Below are positions 1-7,186 of a DNA stretch of 26,346 nucleotides, piece after piece; position 1 is the stretch's first letter, and each line of letters begins with the position of its first letter. Origin of the DNA: an uncultured Eubacteriales bacterium (GTDB lineage: Bacteria > Bacillota > Clostridia > Oscillospirales > CAG-382); NCBI GenBank assembly GCA_900554405.1, contig USHI01000003.1:1-26346 (forward strand), read 5' to 3'. Under the pieces are notes generated by a model, which saw only the letters and a program-made list of their open reading frames with translations, did no database searches and was not told the DNA's origin. The position numbers and the translations under genes are program-made.

Positions 1-248
1 GCGGCGGCGGTGGCAGCGGCCTTGTCGCCGGTTTTCTCAGCCTGCTTCAGCGCAATGGCGGCACCGACGGTGTACGCCCACTTGGCGTTCTCAAAGCAGA
101 TGGGCTGAGTCTCGGTCACAATGGTGTAGGGATCGACGCCCTTGGCATCGCAGATAGACTTGCATTCTTCGATGGAGGAGATACCGTATTCCTTCAGAAC
201 GCCGAGGATCTTCGCCTCGCGTCTTTCGTAACCTTCAAAATTAGCCAT
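1..248 (-). CDS. GGGtGRT-family protein, N-terminal part (cut by window edge)
   Basis: The first 82 codons of a gene that runs off the left edge of the window. The N-terminus (MANFEGYERREAKILGVLKE, followed by a segment containing QPICFENAKWAYTVGAAIA) matches what I remember of the GGGtGRT family, which is widespread in Clostridia and has no established function. The start is the ATG at 248-246, with an AAGGAGG ribosome binding site nine bases upstream. The gene lies 12 bases behind a NifU-like gene, the usual neighbour of this family, so an iron-sulfur or metal-related role is possible but not shown. In the visible part isoleucine is written only as ATC or ATT and never ATA, unlike most plus-strand genes here, which suggests strong expression. 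The diagnostic glycine-rich motif would lie outside the window, so the family call rests on the N-terminus and the context. Confidence 0.82.
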   Translation of the reverse strand, partial: MANFEGYERREAKILGVLKEYGISSIEECKSICDAKGVDPYTIVTETQPICFENAKWAYTVGAAIALKQAEKTGDKAAATAA

Positions 249-260
249 TTCAATACCTCC

Positions 261-956
261 TTATTCTTTTCTCGGGTCGATATACTTGACGGCATCGGCG
301 AAACGGCCGTAAGTACCCTTGGATTTTTCGTAAGCTTCGTTGGGCTCCATGCCCTTTTTGATAAAGTCGGTCATCTTTCCGAGCGAAACGAATTCGTAGC
401 CGATAACTTCGTTGTTTTCGTCAAGACCCATTCTGGTGCAGTAACCCTCTGTCATTTCGAGGTACCTGACCCCCTTTGCTCTTGTGCCGTACATGGTGCC
501 TACCATGGAGCGCTGACCTTTACCGAGATCCTCCATGCCGGCGCCGATGACAAGGCCGCCCTCGGAAAACGCGGACTGCGTTCTGCCGTATACGATCTGA
601 AGGAAGAGCTCGCGCATTGCGGTGTTTATGGCATCACAGACAAGATCGGTGTTGAGCGCTTCAAGGATCGTTTTGCCGGGGAGTATCTCGGATGCCATTG
701 CGGCAGAGTGAGTCATACCGGAGCAGCCGATGGTTTCCACGAGGGCTTCCTCGATAACGCCGTCCTTGACATTAAGCGAGAGCTTGCACGCACCCTGCTG
801 GGGAGCGCACCACCCCACGCCGTGGGTGTAGCCGGAAATGTCGGCTATCTGCTTTGCCTGAACCCACTTGCCCTCTTCGGGAATGGGAGCGGGACCGTGA
901 TCGCATCCCTTGGCTATGCAGCACATGGAATCGACTTCTTTTGAATAATTAAGCAT
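261..956 (-). CDS. NifU-like iron-sulfur scaffold-type protein
   Basis: A 231-residue cytosolic protein with a NifU/IscU-type core. The segment ETIGCSGMTHSAAMASEIL (C78) resembles the central GC motif of IscU proteins, and C50 in GVGWCAPQ and C57 lie ahead of it. Extra cysteines C12, C13 and C18 form a Cys-Cys-x4-Cys cluster at the N-terminus that ordinary IscU lacks. The classical third IscU cysteine, in a KxxHC context, is not apparent. The start at 956 is supported by AAAGGA seven bases upstream. The gene sits 15 bases after pduL and 12 bases before the GGGtGRT gene, so the three are probably one transcript. A role in building or carrying an iron-sulfur cluster is inferred from the fold. 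The cysteine pattern suggests a specialised branch, not the general SUF scaffold. Confidence 0.85.
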   Translation of the reverse strand: MLNYSKEVDSMCCIAKGCDHGPAPIPEEGKWVQAKQIADISGYTHGVGWCAPQQGACKLSLNVKDGVIEEALVETIGCSGMTHSAAMASEILPGKTILEALNTDLVCDAINTAMRELFLQIVYGRTQSAFSEGGLVIGAGMEDLGKGQRSMVGTMYGTRAKGVRYLEMTEGYCTRMGLDENNEVIGYEFVSLGKMTDFIKKGMEPNEAYEKSKGTYGRFADAVKYIDPRKE

Positions 957-971
957 AGTTTATTCCTTTCG

Positions 972-1547
972 TTATTTGATTATTTCAGCATAAACCTCGC
1001 CGGAGCAGCCTGCGGCGTTGGATTCGTCGGTATCAATGTGCATTGCGGGAGCGAAATTATCGCTCACGCGGATAACGACTTCATCAAAAATAAGCGCGCG
1101 TTCGCCCGTGCAGAGCTTTGTTTTGACAATCTGCTTGTCCTTCACGCCGAGCTCCGCCGCAGATGCGGTGTCGAGGTGAATATGGCGCTTTGCGGCAATA
1201 ACGCCGCGTTCGATCTCCACTTCGCCCGCAGGGCCGACAAGCTTGCAGCCGGGGGTTCCGTCAATATCGCCGGATTCCCGCACGGGAGCGGCAATTCCGA
1301 GCGTTCTCGCATCGGTGAGCGAGACTTCGACCTGTGTCGCTTTTCTTACGGGGCCGAGAATAAGAACGTTAGATATCGAATTTTTCGGTCCTACAATGGT
1401 AATGCGTTCGTTGCTAGCAAACTGGCCGGGCTGCGAAAGCATTTTTTTCACGGTGAGGGTGTTGCCCTTGCCGAGAAGCTTTTCCATATCCTCTGCCGTG
1501 ACATGGACATGGCGAGCCGAGGTTTCGACTAAGATCTCGTTTTTCAT
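972..1547 (-). CDS. pduL: Phosphate propanoyltransferase (PduL-type phosphotransacylase)
   Basis: PduL-type enzymes interconvert acyl-CoA plus phosphate with acyl phosphate plus CoA, and are unrelated to the Pta family. The 191-residue product carries the family's histidine motifs: SARHVHV near the N-terminus, KRHIHLD in the middle and MHIDTDE near the C-terminus, the regions that supply zinc ligands in this family. The start at 1547 is preferred because AAGGTGG lies eight bases upstream. An earlier in-frame ATG at 1592 lies inside the promoter region. From this start the protein begins directly with the catalytic domain, so the amphipathic N-terminal peptide that targets PduL to microcompartments is absent. 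I infer a cytosolic enzyme, probably paired with acetate kinase for ATP formation. It is the first gene of the leftward operon with the NifU-like and GGGtGRT genes. Confidence 0.92.
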   Translation of the reverse strand: MKNEILVETSARHVHVTAEDMEKLLGKGNTLTVKKMLSQPGQFASNERITIVGPKNSISNVLILGPVRKATQVEVSLTDARTLGIAAPVRESGDIDGTPGCKLVGPAGEVEIERGVIAAKRHIHLDTASAAELGVKDKQIVKTKLCTGERALIFDEVVIRVSDNFAPAMHIDTDESNAAGCSGEVYAEIIK

Positions 1548-1580
1548 ACATTCTACCACCTTGTCTTTTGTATTCAAGCC

Positions 1581-1609
1581 ATTATATAACAAATTCAGCC
1601 CGTTGTAAA
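1581..1609 (-). promoter_or_regulatory. Housekeeping promoter for the pduL operon
   Basis: Read on the minus strand, TTTACA (1609-1604) and TATAAT (1586-1581) are separated by exactly 17 bases, a near-consensus sigma-A promoter. The predicted transcript start is about 25 bases upstream of the pduL start codon, leaving room for its ribosome binding site. It lies back to back with the aminotransferase promoter. Confidence 0.8.
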
Positions 1610-1632
1610 TGGTTTTTCCGAGAAATTTTGTG

Positions 1633-1661
1633 TTGAAATAGTATTGCCGATATGCTATAAT
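1633..1661 (+). promoter_or_regulatory. Extended -10 promoter for the aminotransferase gene
   Basis: TTGAAA (1633-1638) and TATAAT (1656-1661) are 17 bases apart. The -10 box is preceded by TGC, giving an extended TGnTATAAT element. The predicted start near 1668 rules out the upstream ATG at 1670 as a useful start codon and supports translation from 1691. Confidence 0.82.
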
Positions 1662-1690
1662 ACAAGATATTGATGTTTTGGAGTGATACG

Positions 1691-2863
1691 ATGGAATTCA
1701 GCTTTGCAGAAAGAGTGTGCGGAATGAAGCCTTCCGCCATCAGAGAAATATTCAAATCGCTTACGGATCCGACCGTTATTTCGTTTGCGGCGGGTAATCC
1801 TTCGCCGCTTTCCTTCCCGGCGGACGAAATACGCGCGATCGCGGATGATATACTCACGCAAAAGCCGGCACTCGCGCTTCAATACGGTATAACCGAGGGC
1901 TATGCTCCGCTGAGAGAGCAGCTCCGAGCGAGGGCGGCAAAGCGGTTTTCCGTGGGCGGTGAAGGCGATGATATAATCGTCACATCCGGCGGACAGCAGG
2001 GAATAGACCTCTGTGCGAGGGTGCTTCTTAACGAGGGCGACACCGTCATTTGCGAAAACCCGAGCTTTATCGGTGCGCTCAATTCCTTCCGTTCCTATAA
2101 TGCAAACCTTGTCGGTGTCGATCTCGAACCGGACGGAATGAACATTGAAGCGCTTGAAAATGCCCTTAAAACCAATAAAAACGTCAAGCTGATATATGTT
2201 ATACCAACGTTCCAGAACCCGTCGGGGATAACCACCTCGCTCGAAAAGCGCAAGGCGATACTCAGGCTCGCGGCGAAATACAATGCCGTTATACTCGAGG
2301 ACGACCCATACGGAGAGCTGCGCTTCTCCGGTAACGATGTGCCCACGATAAAGAGCCTTGATACCGAGGGCAGAGTGCTTTACTGCTCCTCCTTTTCAAA
2401 GATACTTTCCGCCGGTATGCGTATCGGATTCGTGTGCGGCAATGAAGAGCTTATCCGGAAAATGGTCGTCGTGAAGCAGGTGAACGATGTTCACACCAAT
2501 CAGCTTTTCCAAATGATAGTTTCGGAATACATGAATCGTTTTGATATTGATGCCCACATTGCGGGGATACGCAAGCTTTACCGCGGGAAATGCTTGCTCA
2601 TGCTTTCCGAGCTCGAACGTAATTTCGGCGGGAAGGCGGATTTCACAAGGCCGAACGGCGGGCTTTTCATATGGCTCACCGTTCCCGGCGCAGACGGGAA
2701 CGAAATCGCACGCAGGGCAATAGCAAACAAGGTCGCCGTCGTTTCCGGGACAACCTTCAATCCCGTTCAGGGCGGTGCTTCACCTTCGGTGCGGCTTAAT
2801 TACTCCATGCCCTCGGACGAGCAGATCACAGAAGGCATCAGGCGGCTCGCCGAGGTTATCTGA
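1691..2863 (+). CDS. PLP-dependent aminotransferase, class I/II (fold type I)
   Basis: A 390-residue pyridoxal-phosphate aminotransferase, about the usual length for the family. The PLP-binding lysine is K237 in SSFSKILSAGMRIGF, and the upstream segments VTSGGQQGIDL, NPSG and LEDDPYGELRF are typical of the cofactor pocket. The sequence style is closest to the LysN/MocR-like branch (2-aminoadipate or aromatic/branched-chain amino acid transaminases), but no DNA-binding domain is attached, so this is an enzyme and not a MocR regulator. The substrate cannot be read from the sequence. The start at 1691 has GGAG seven bases upstream. It has its own promoter and is the first gene on the plus strand. 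The parE-like gene follows after 46 bases that hold a perfect palindrome. Confidence 0.9.
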   Translation: MEFSFAERVCGMKPSAIREIFKSLTDPTVISFAAGNPSPLSFPADEIRAIADDILTQKPALALQYGITEGYAPLREQLRARAAKRFSVGGEGDDIIVTSGGQQGIDLCARVLLNEGDTVICENPSFIGALNSFRSYNANLVGVDLEPDGMNIEALENALKTNKNVKLIYVIPTFQNPSGITTSLEKRKAILRLAAKYNAVILEDDPYGELRFSGNDVPTIKSLDTEGRVLYCSSFSKILSAGMRIGFVCGNEELIRKMVVVKQVNDVHTNQLFQMIVSEYMNRFDIDAHIAGIRKLYRGKCLLMLSELERNFGGKADFTRPNGGLFIWLTVPGADGNEIARRAIANKVAVVSGTTFNPVQGGASPSVRLNYSMPSDEQITEGIRRLAEVI

Positions 2864-2868
2864 TACTG

Positions 2869-2882
2869 ATTTCCGCGGAAAT
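2869..2882. other. Perfect 14-bp palindrome between aminotransferase and parE
   Basis: ATTTCCGCGGAAAT is perfectly self-complementary, with no loop, and lies six bases after the aminotransferase stop codon and 27 bases before parE. With no loop and no T-run it is not a normal intrinsic terminator. It could be an operator site for a dimeric regulator or chance. Confidence 0.45.
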
Positions 2883-2909
2883 AACGGTTCAAAAGAAAGG
2901 ATGGTCAAA

Positions 2910-4895
2910 ATGGCAAAGAAAACTCCCGAATATAACGATCAGACGATATCCTCGCTGAAAGGAGCGGATCGTGTCCGTAAGAAGCCGGCTGTGATTTTCG
3001 GTTCCGACGGGATCGAGGGGTGCGAGCATTCTTTCTTCGAAATACTCAGCAATTCCATTGATGAGGCGCGTTCGGGCTACGGTGCGAAGATAAACGTGAC
3101 GGTCTATAACGATCACACAATGGAGGTGGAGGATTTCGGCAGAGGCGTTCCTCTCGATTGGAACGAAAAAGAGCAGAAGTACAATTGGGAGCTTGTCTAC
3201 TGCGAGCTTTATGCCGGCGGGAAGTACAATAACGGCTCCGACGGCGCATACGAATACTCTCTCGGCACAAACGGTCTCGGTGCCTGCGCAACACAGTATG
3301 CTTCCGAATTCATGGAAGTCACGTCCTATCAGCGCGGTACGAAATACAGCATATCCTTCCGTTCGGGCGAACCTGTCGGCAAGCTGGTAAGGGAGCCCTG
3401 GACAAAGAACCGCACCGGCACCGTCGTTCGCTGGAAGAGCGATAAAAAGGTTTTCACCGATATTGCCATCCCGCGTGAGTATTTTTCGGGCGTGATGAAA
3501 AAGCAGGCGGTCGCAAATGCGGGGCTGAAGCTCGTGCTTAAATGGCAGAAAGCCGACGGCAGCTTCGAAACCGAGGAATTCCGTTACGAAAACGGTATTG
3601 TTGATTACATCAGGGAAATCGTCGGTGATGAGGCAATATCCCCGATCGGCGAATTTACGAGCGAGCGCACGGGGCGCGACAGCTCCGACAGGGCGGAATA
3701 CAAGGTCAAAATGCAGTTTGCGTTCTGCTTTTCCAATGCAGTCAACCTGAAAGAGTTCTATCACAATTCATCGTTTCTTGAATACGGCGGCTCGCCGGAC
3801 AAGGCTACAAGGAGCGCGTTTACCCGCGCGATAGATTCCTATGCCAAAAACAACGGCAAATACAACAAGAACGAATCCCGCATAACCTTCCAGGATATAG
3901 AGGATTCGCTTGTCCTTGTCGTCAACTCCTTTTCCACGCAGGCTTCCTACGAAAACCAGACCAAAAAAGCAATAAACAATACCTTTATCACCGAAGCGAT
4001 GACGGATTTCTTCTACCATTCGCTCGAAGTTTTCTTTGCCGAAAACCCTGAGGCGGCGGACAAGATCGTCGCACAGGTGCTTATAAACAAGCGCGCGCGT
4101 GAATCGGCGGAAAATATGCGCACGACGGCAAAGAAAAAGCTCACGACAACGCTCGATATCACCAATAGTGTGGATAAGTTTGTTGCGTGCAGACTGCGCG
4201 ATCCCGAAAAATGCGAGCTTTACATTGTAGAGGGCGATTCGGCTCTTACGAGCTGCAAGCTTGCGCGGGATGCGGAATTTCAGGCGATAATCCCCGTGCG
4301 CGGAAAAACGCTCAATTGCCTTAAAGCCAGCTTCGATAAAATAATGAAAAGCGATATTATCATAGATCTGATTAAGGTCATCGGATGCGGGGTGGAGGCA
4401 AAGCAGATGAAAGCAAAGGGCGTTTCGTCATTCGATATAAACGCTCTGCGTTGGGATAAGGTCATAATATGCACCGATGCGGACGAGGACGGTTATCAGA
4501 TCCGCACGCTTATCCTTACAATGTTCTACCGCCTGCTTCCCACGCTTATCGCAGAGGGCAGGATATATATCGCCGAAACGCCGCTTTACGAGATAAATTG
4601 CGAAAAGGAAACCTATTTTGCATACAACGAAGCCGAAAAGGCGGGTATTCTCGCAAATAATGTCGGCAAGCGCAAATACACGATAAAGCGCTCGAAGGGC
4701 CTGGGCGAAAACGATCCGCAGATGATGTCCTATACGACAATGAAGCCCGCGACGCGCAGGCTCATAAGAATATCTCCGGATGACGAGGCAAAAACCTACG
4801 AAATGTTCGATGTTCTGCTCGGAGATAATATATCCGGCAGAAAGGATTTTATTGCGCAGAACGGTGCGAAATATATCGATCTTGCGGATTATTGA
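2910..4895 (+). CDS. parE: Type IIA topoisomerase ATPase subunit (ParE/GyrB-like)
   Basis: A 661-residue ATPase/TOPRIM subunit that would pair with the next gene product to pass DNA duplexes through each other. The GHKL ATPase has FEILSNSIDEA (N48) and DFGRGVP. The TOPRIM domain has EGDS (E441) and TDADEDG (D523, D525, D527), so the metal-binding acids are intact. KGLGE is present near the C-terminus. Several normally near-invariant stretches are altered: PAVIFGS where PGMYIGS is usual, and EGDSALTS where EGDSAGGS is usual. This places it in a divergent branch. The start at 2910 was chosen because AAAGGA lies eight bases upstream. An ATG at 2901 sits directly on that site. The pairing with a subunit A lacking a GyrA box favours topoisomerase IV over gyrase. 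Confidence 0.88.
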   Translation: MAKKTPEYNDQTISSLKGADRVRKKPAVIFGSDGIEGCEHSFFEILSNSIDEARSGYGAKINVTVYNDHTMEVEDFGRGVPLDWNEKEQKYNWELVYCELYAGGKYNNGSDGAYEYSLGTNGLGACATQYASEFMEVTSYQRGTKYSISFRSGEPVGKLVREPWTKNRTGTVVRWKSDKKVFTDIAIPREYFSGVMKKQAVANAGLKLVLKWQKADGSFETEEFRYENGIVDYIREIVGDEAISPIGEFTSERTGRDSSDRAEYKVKMQFAFCFSNAVNLKEFYHNSSFLEYGGSPDKATRSAFTRAIDSYAKNNGKYNKNESRITFQDIEDSLVLVVNSFSTQASYENQTKKAINNTFITEAMTDFFYHSLEVFFAENPEAADKIVAQVLINKRARESAENMRTTAKKKLTTTLDITNSVDKFVACRLRDPEKCELYIVEGDSALTSCKLARDAEFQAIIPVRGKTLNCLKASFDKIMKSDIIIDLIKVIGCGVEAKQMKAKGVSSFDINALRWDKVIICTDADEDGYQIRTLILTMFYRLLPTLIAEGRIYIAETPLYEINCEKETYFAYNEAEKAGILANNVGKRKYTIKRSKGLGENDPQMMSYTTMKPATRRLIRISPDDEAKTYEMFDVLLGDNISGRKDFIAQNGAKYIDLADY

Positions 4896-4907
4896 TGAGG
4901 TGTGATT

Positions 4908-7136
4908 ATGGCGAAAAAGAAACAGATCGTGCAGGAACCGGAGATCGTTGCCGAACCGATAGATATTTCCATAACAAACGTGCTCGAAACGAATTATATG
5001 CCCTATGCCATGAGCGTTATCGTTTCCCGTGCGATACCCGAAATAGACGGCTTTAAGCCGGCTCACAGAAAGCTGCTTTACACGATGTATAAAATGGGGC
5101 TGCTCACCGGGACAACGCAGAAAAGCGCAAAGGTGGTCGGGCAGACGATGGTTCTGAACCCGCACGGCGATTCCGCGATATACGAAACGCTTGTACGTCT
5201 TACAACCGGTAAGGAATGCCTTCTCCACCCGTTTATCGAATCCAAGGGCAGCTTCGGCAAGCAGTATTCCGAAATGGCTTATGCCGCGTCGCGTTATACC
5301 GAATGCAAGCTGGCGAAATTCAGCGAGGAGATATTTTCCGGGATCGATTGCGATGCCGTGGATTTTGTCGATAATTACGACAGCACCGTAAAGGAACCGG
5401 TGGTTCTGCCCACGAGCTTTCCGAATATACTTGTTAATCCGAATTCAGGTATAGCCGTCGGCATGGCAAGCAATATATGCTCCTTCAACCTCCGTGAGGT
5501 GTGCGATGTCACCGCGGCGTACCTTCGTAACGAAAACATCACCACGGACGAAATAATGGAAATACTCAAAGCTCCGGATTTCTCTACGGGCGGGCTGCTG
5601 ATATACGATAAAGCAAAGCTGCGCGAGATATACGAAACCGGCAAGGGAAGCATAAAGGTCCGGGCGAAATATACTTACGATCGTGCCGCGAACCGTATCG
5701 AGGTATTGCAGATACCGTATACGACAACGCTCGAAAAGATCAGGGATTCCATCGTTTCACTCGTCAAGGAGGGCAAGCTGAAGGATATTTCCGATGTTCG
5801 CGACGAGATAGACATAAACGGATTCAAGATGGCTATCGACCTCAAACGCGGCGTGGATCCGGAAAGGCTCATGCAAAAGCTTTTCAGATCGACCGAGCTC
5901 GAGGATGATTTCAAGTGTAATTTCAATATTCTCGTTGGCAGCGTTCCGCAGACAATGGGCATAAAATCCATTATCGAGGAATGGTGCGCTTTTCGCGTGG
6001 AATGCCTCCGAAGGACATATGTTTTCGAGCTCGGCAAGAAAAGCGACAAGCTGCACCTGCTTTACGGTCTTCGCTCGATACTCCTGGATATCGACAAGGC
6101 AATAGCCATTATTCGCGGTACCGAAAACGAGGATGACGTTGTCCCGAACCTGATGAAGGGCTTTTCCATTGATGAAGTGCAGGCGGAATTCGTTGCCGAT
6201 ATAAAGCTCAGAAATCTCAACCGCCAGCATATTATCAAGCGTGTTGAGGAGATCGAAAAGCTGGAAAAGGAGATCGAGGAGCTGAAGCTGCTCATTTCAA
6301 GTGAACGCAGGATAAAGACACGCATAGTAAAGCAGCTTGCCGATATTGCCGAAAAATACGGCAAACCGCGAAAGACATATATTATCGAGCGCGACAATAT
6401 CGAGCTTGCCGAGCCGATCGAAGAAGTGCCGGATTATCCGTGCGTTGCATTTCTCAGCGCGGAGGGATATTTCAAAAAGTGCACTCTCGCTTCGCTGCGC
6501 GGCAACGATATCCAGAAATTCAAGGAAAACGACAGCCTGCGTTCCCGATTCGAATGCAGCAATTCGGATGAGATACTCTTCTTCACCTCCGAAGCTCAGG
6601 TGTATAAATCCCGCCTGAACGATTTCGATGATACAAAGGCGAGCGCTTTGGGCGATTATGTCCCCGCAAAGCTCAAAATGAACACGGACGAAAAGGTTGT
6701 TTCCGCCATCGTTCTGAACGATTACGGCGGAAGAGCGGTTTTATTCTTCGAAAACGGAAAGGCGGTTTCCGTTCCGCTCGAATGTTACCGAACAAAAACA
6801 AACCGCAAAAAGCTCACCGGTGCCTTTTATTCGGGCAGTCCGGCTGTCGCGGTGTTTCCCGCAGGGGGCGAACGCGAATATCTTATGCATTCCGACGACG
6901 GACGCGCGCTGCTTATCGCCGAAAAACAGATAATCGAAAAATCGACGCGCACCTCATACGGCAGCACCGTATTTACGCTCAAAAAGGGCAGGCATATAGA
7001 TGCCGTGACGGTTTACGATCCGGAAACAAGGCATCTTGTAAAAGAATCGCGGTACCGTAAATCCAAGCTGCCTGCAGCAGGCGTTCTGTTCGAGGATATC
7101 GATCCGGAGATCACGCAGCAGACACTTCTTGATTGA
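4908..7136 (+). CDS. parC: Type IIA topoisomerase DNA-cleavage subunit (ParC/GyrA-like)
   Basis: A 742-residue breakage-reunion subunit. The N-terminus has YAMSVIVSRAIPEIDGFKPAHRK, typical apart from a missing RDG. The catalytic tyrosine is Y130 in AASRYTECKL. The quinolone-contact positions in PHGDSAIYETLVR are S89 and E93, the common sensitive-type residues. A coiled region near residues 440-480 (ERIKTR before it in sequence style, with IEKLEKEIEELKLL) precedes a C-terminal beta-pinwheel of about 215 residues, shorter than in many GyrA proteins. No QRRGGKG-like GyrA box is visible, which argues for decatenation (topoisomerase IV) and against supercoiling. The start at 4908 is 12 bases after parE, with GAGG seven bases upstream. 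The GTG at 4902 overlaps that site and is rejected. The stop codon lies inside the -35 box of the gdpP promoter. Confidence 0.9.
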   Translation: MAKKKQIVQEPEIVAEPIDISITNVLETNYMPYAMSVIVSRAIPEIDGFKPAHRKLLYTMYKMGLLTGTTQKSAKVVGQTMVLNPHGDSAIYETLVRLTTGKECLLHPFIESKGSFGKQYSEMAYAASRYTECKLAKFSEEIFSGIDCDAVDFVDNYDSTVKEPVVLPTSFPNILVNPNSGIAVGMASNICSFNLREVCDVTAAYLRNENITTDEIMEILKAPDFSTGGLLIYDKAKLREIYETGKGSIKVRAKYTYDRAANRIEVLQIPYTTTLEKIRDSIVSLVKEGKLKDISDVRDEIDINGFKMAIDLKRGVDPERLMQKLFRSTELEDDFKCNFNILVGSVPQTMGIKSIIEEWCAFRVECLRRTYVFELGKKSDKLHLLYGLRSILLDIDKAIAIIRGTENEDDVVPNLMKGFSIDEVQAEFVADIKLRNLNRQHIIKRVEEIEKLEKEIEELKLLISSERRIKTRIVKQLADIAEKYGKPRKTYIIERDNIELAEPIEEVPDYPCVAFLSAEGYFKKCTLASLRGNDIQKFKENDSLRSRFECSNSDEILFFTSEAQVYKSRLNDFDDTKASALGDYVPAKLKMNTDEKVVSAIVLNDYGGRAVLFFENGKAVSVPLECYRTKTNRKKLTGAFYSGSPAVAVFPAGGEREYLMHSDDGRALLIAEKQIIEKSTRTSYGSTVFTLKKGRHIDAVTVYDPETRHLVKESRYRKSKLPAAGVLFEDIDPEITQQTLLD

Positions 7137-7161
7137 CAAAACCGCGATATGATAGTATAAT
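7133..7161 (+). promoter_or_regulatory. Consensus promoter for gdpP-rplI-dnaB
   Basis: TTGACA (7133-7138) and TATAAT (7156-7161) with a 17-base spacer: both hexamers match the sigma-A consensus exactly. The TGA stop codon of parC (7134-7136) is part of the -35 hexamer. The predicted start is about 20 bases upstream of the gdpP start codon. Confidence 0.88.
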
Positions 7162-7186
7162 GATGTGATAAAGGGAGGCGAAGGGA

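Noticed and set aside
2869..2882. Palindrome as a terminator of the aminotransferase gene
   Set aside because: It has no loop and no T-run, so a stable RNA hairpin with termination is unlikely.
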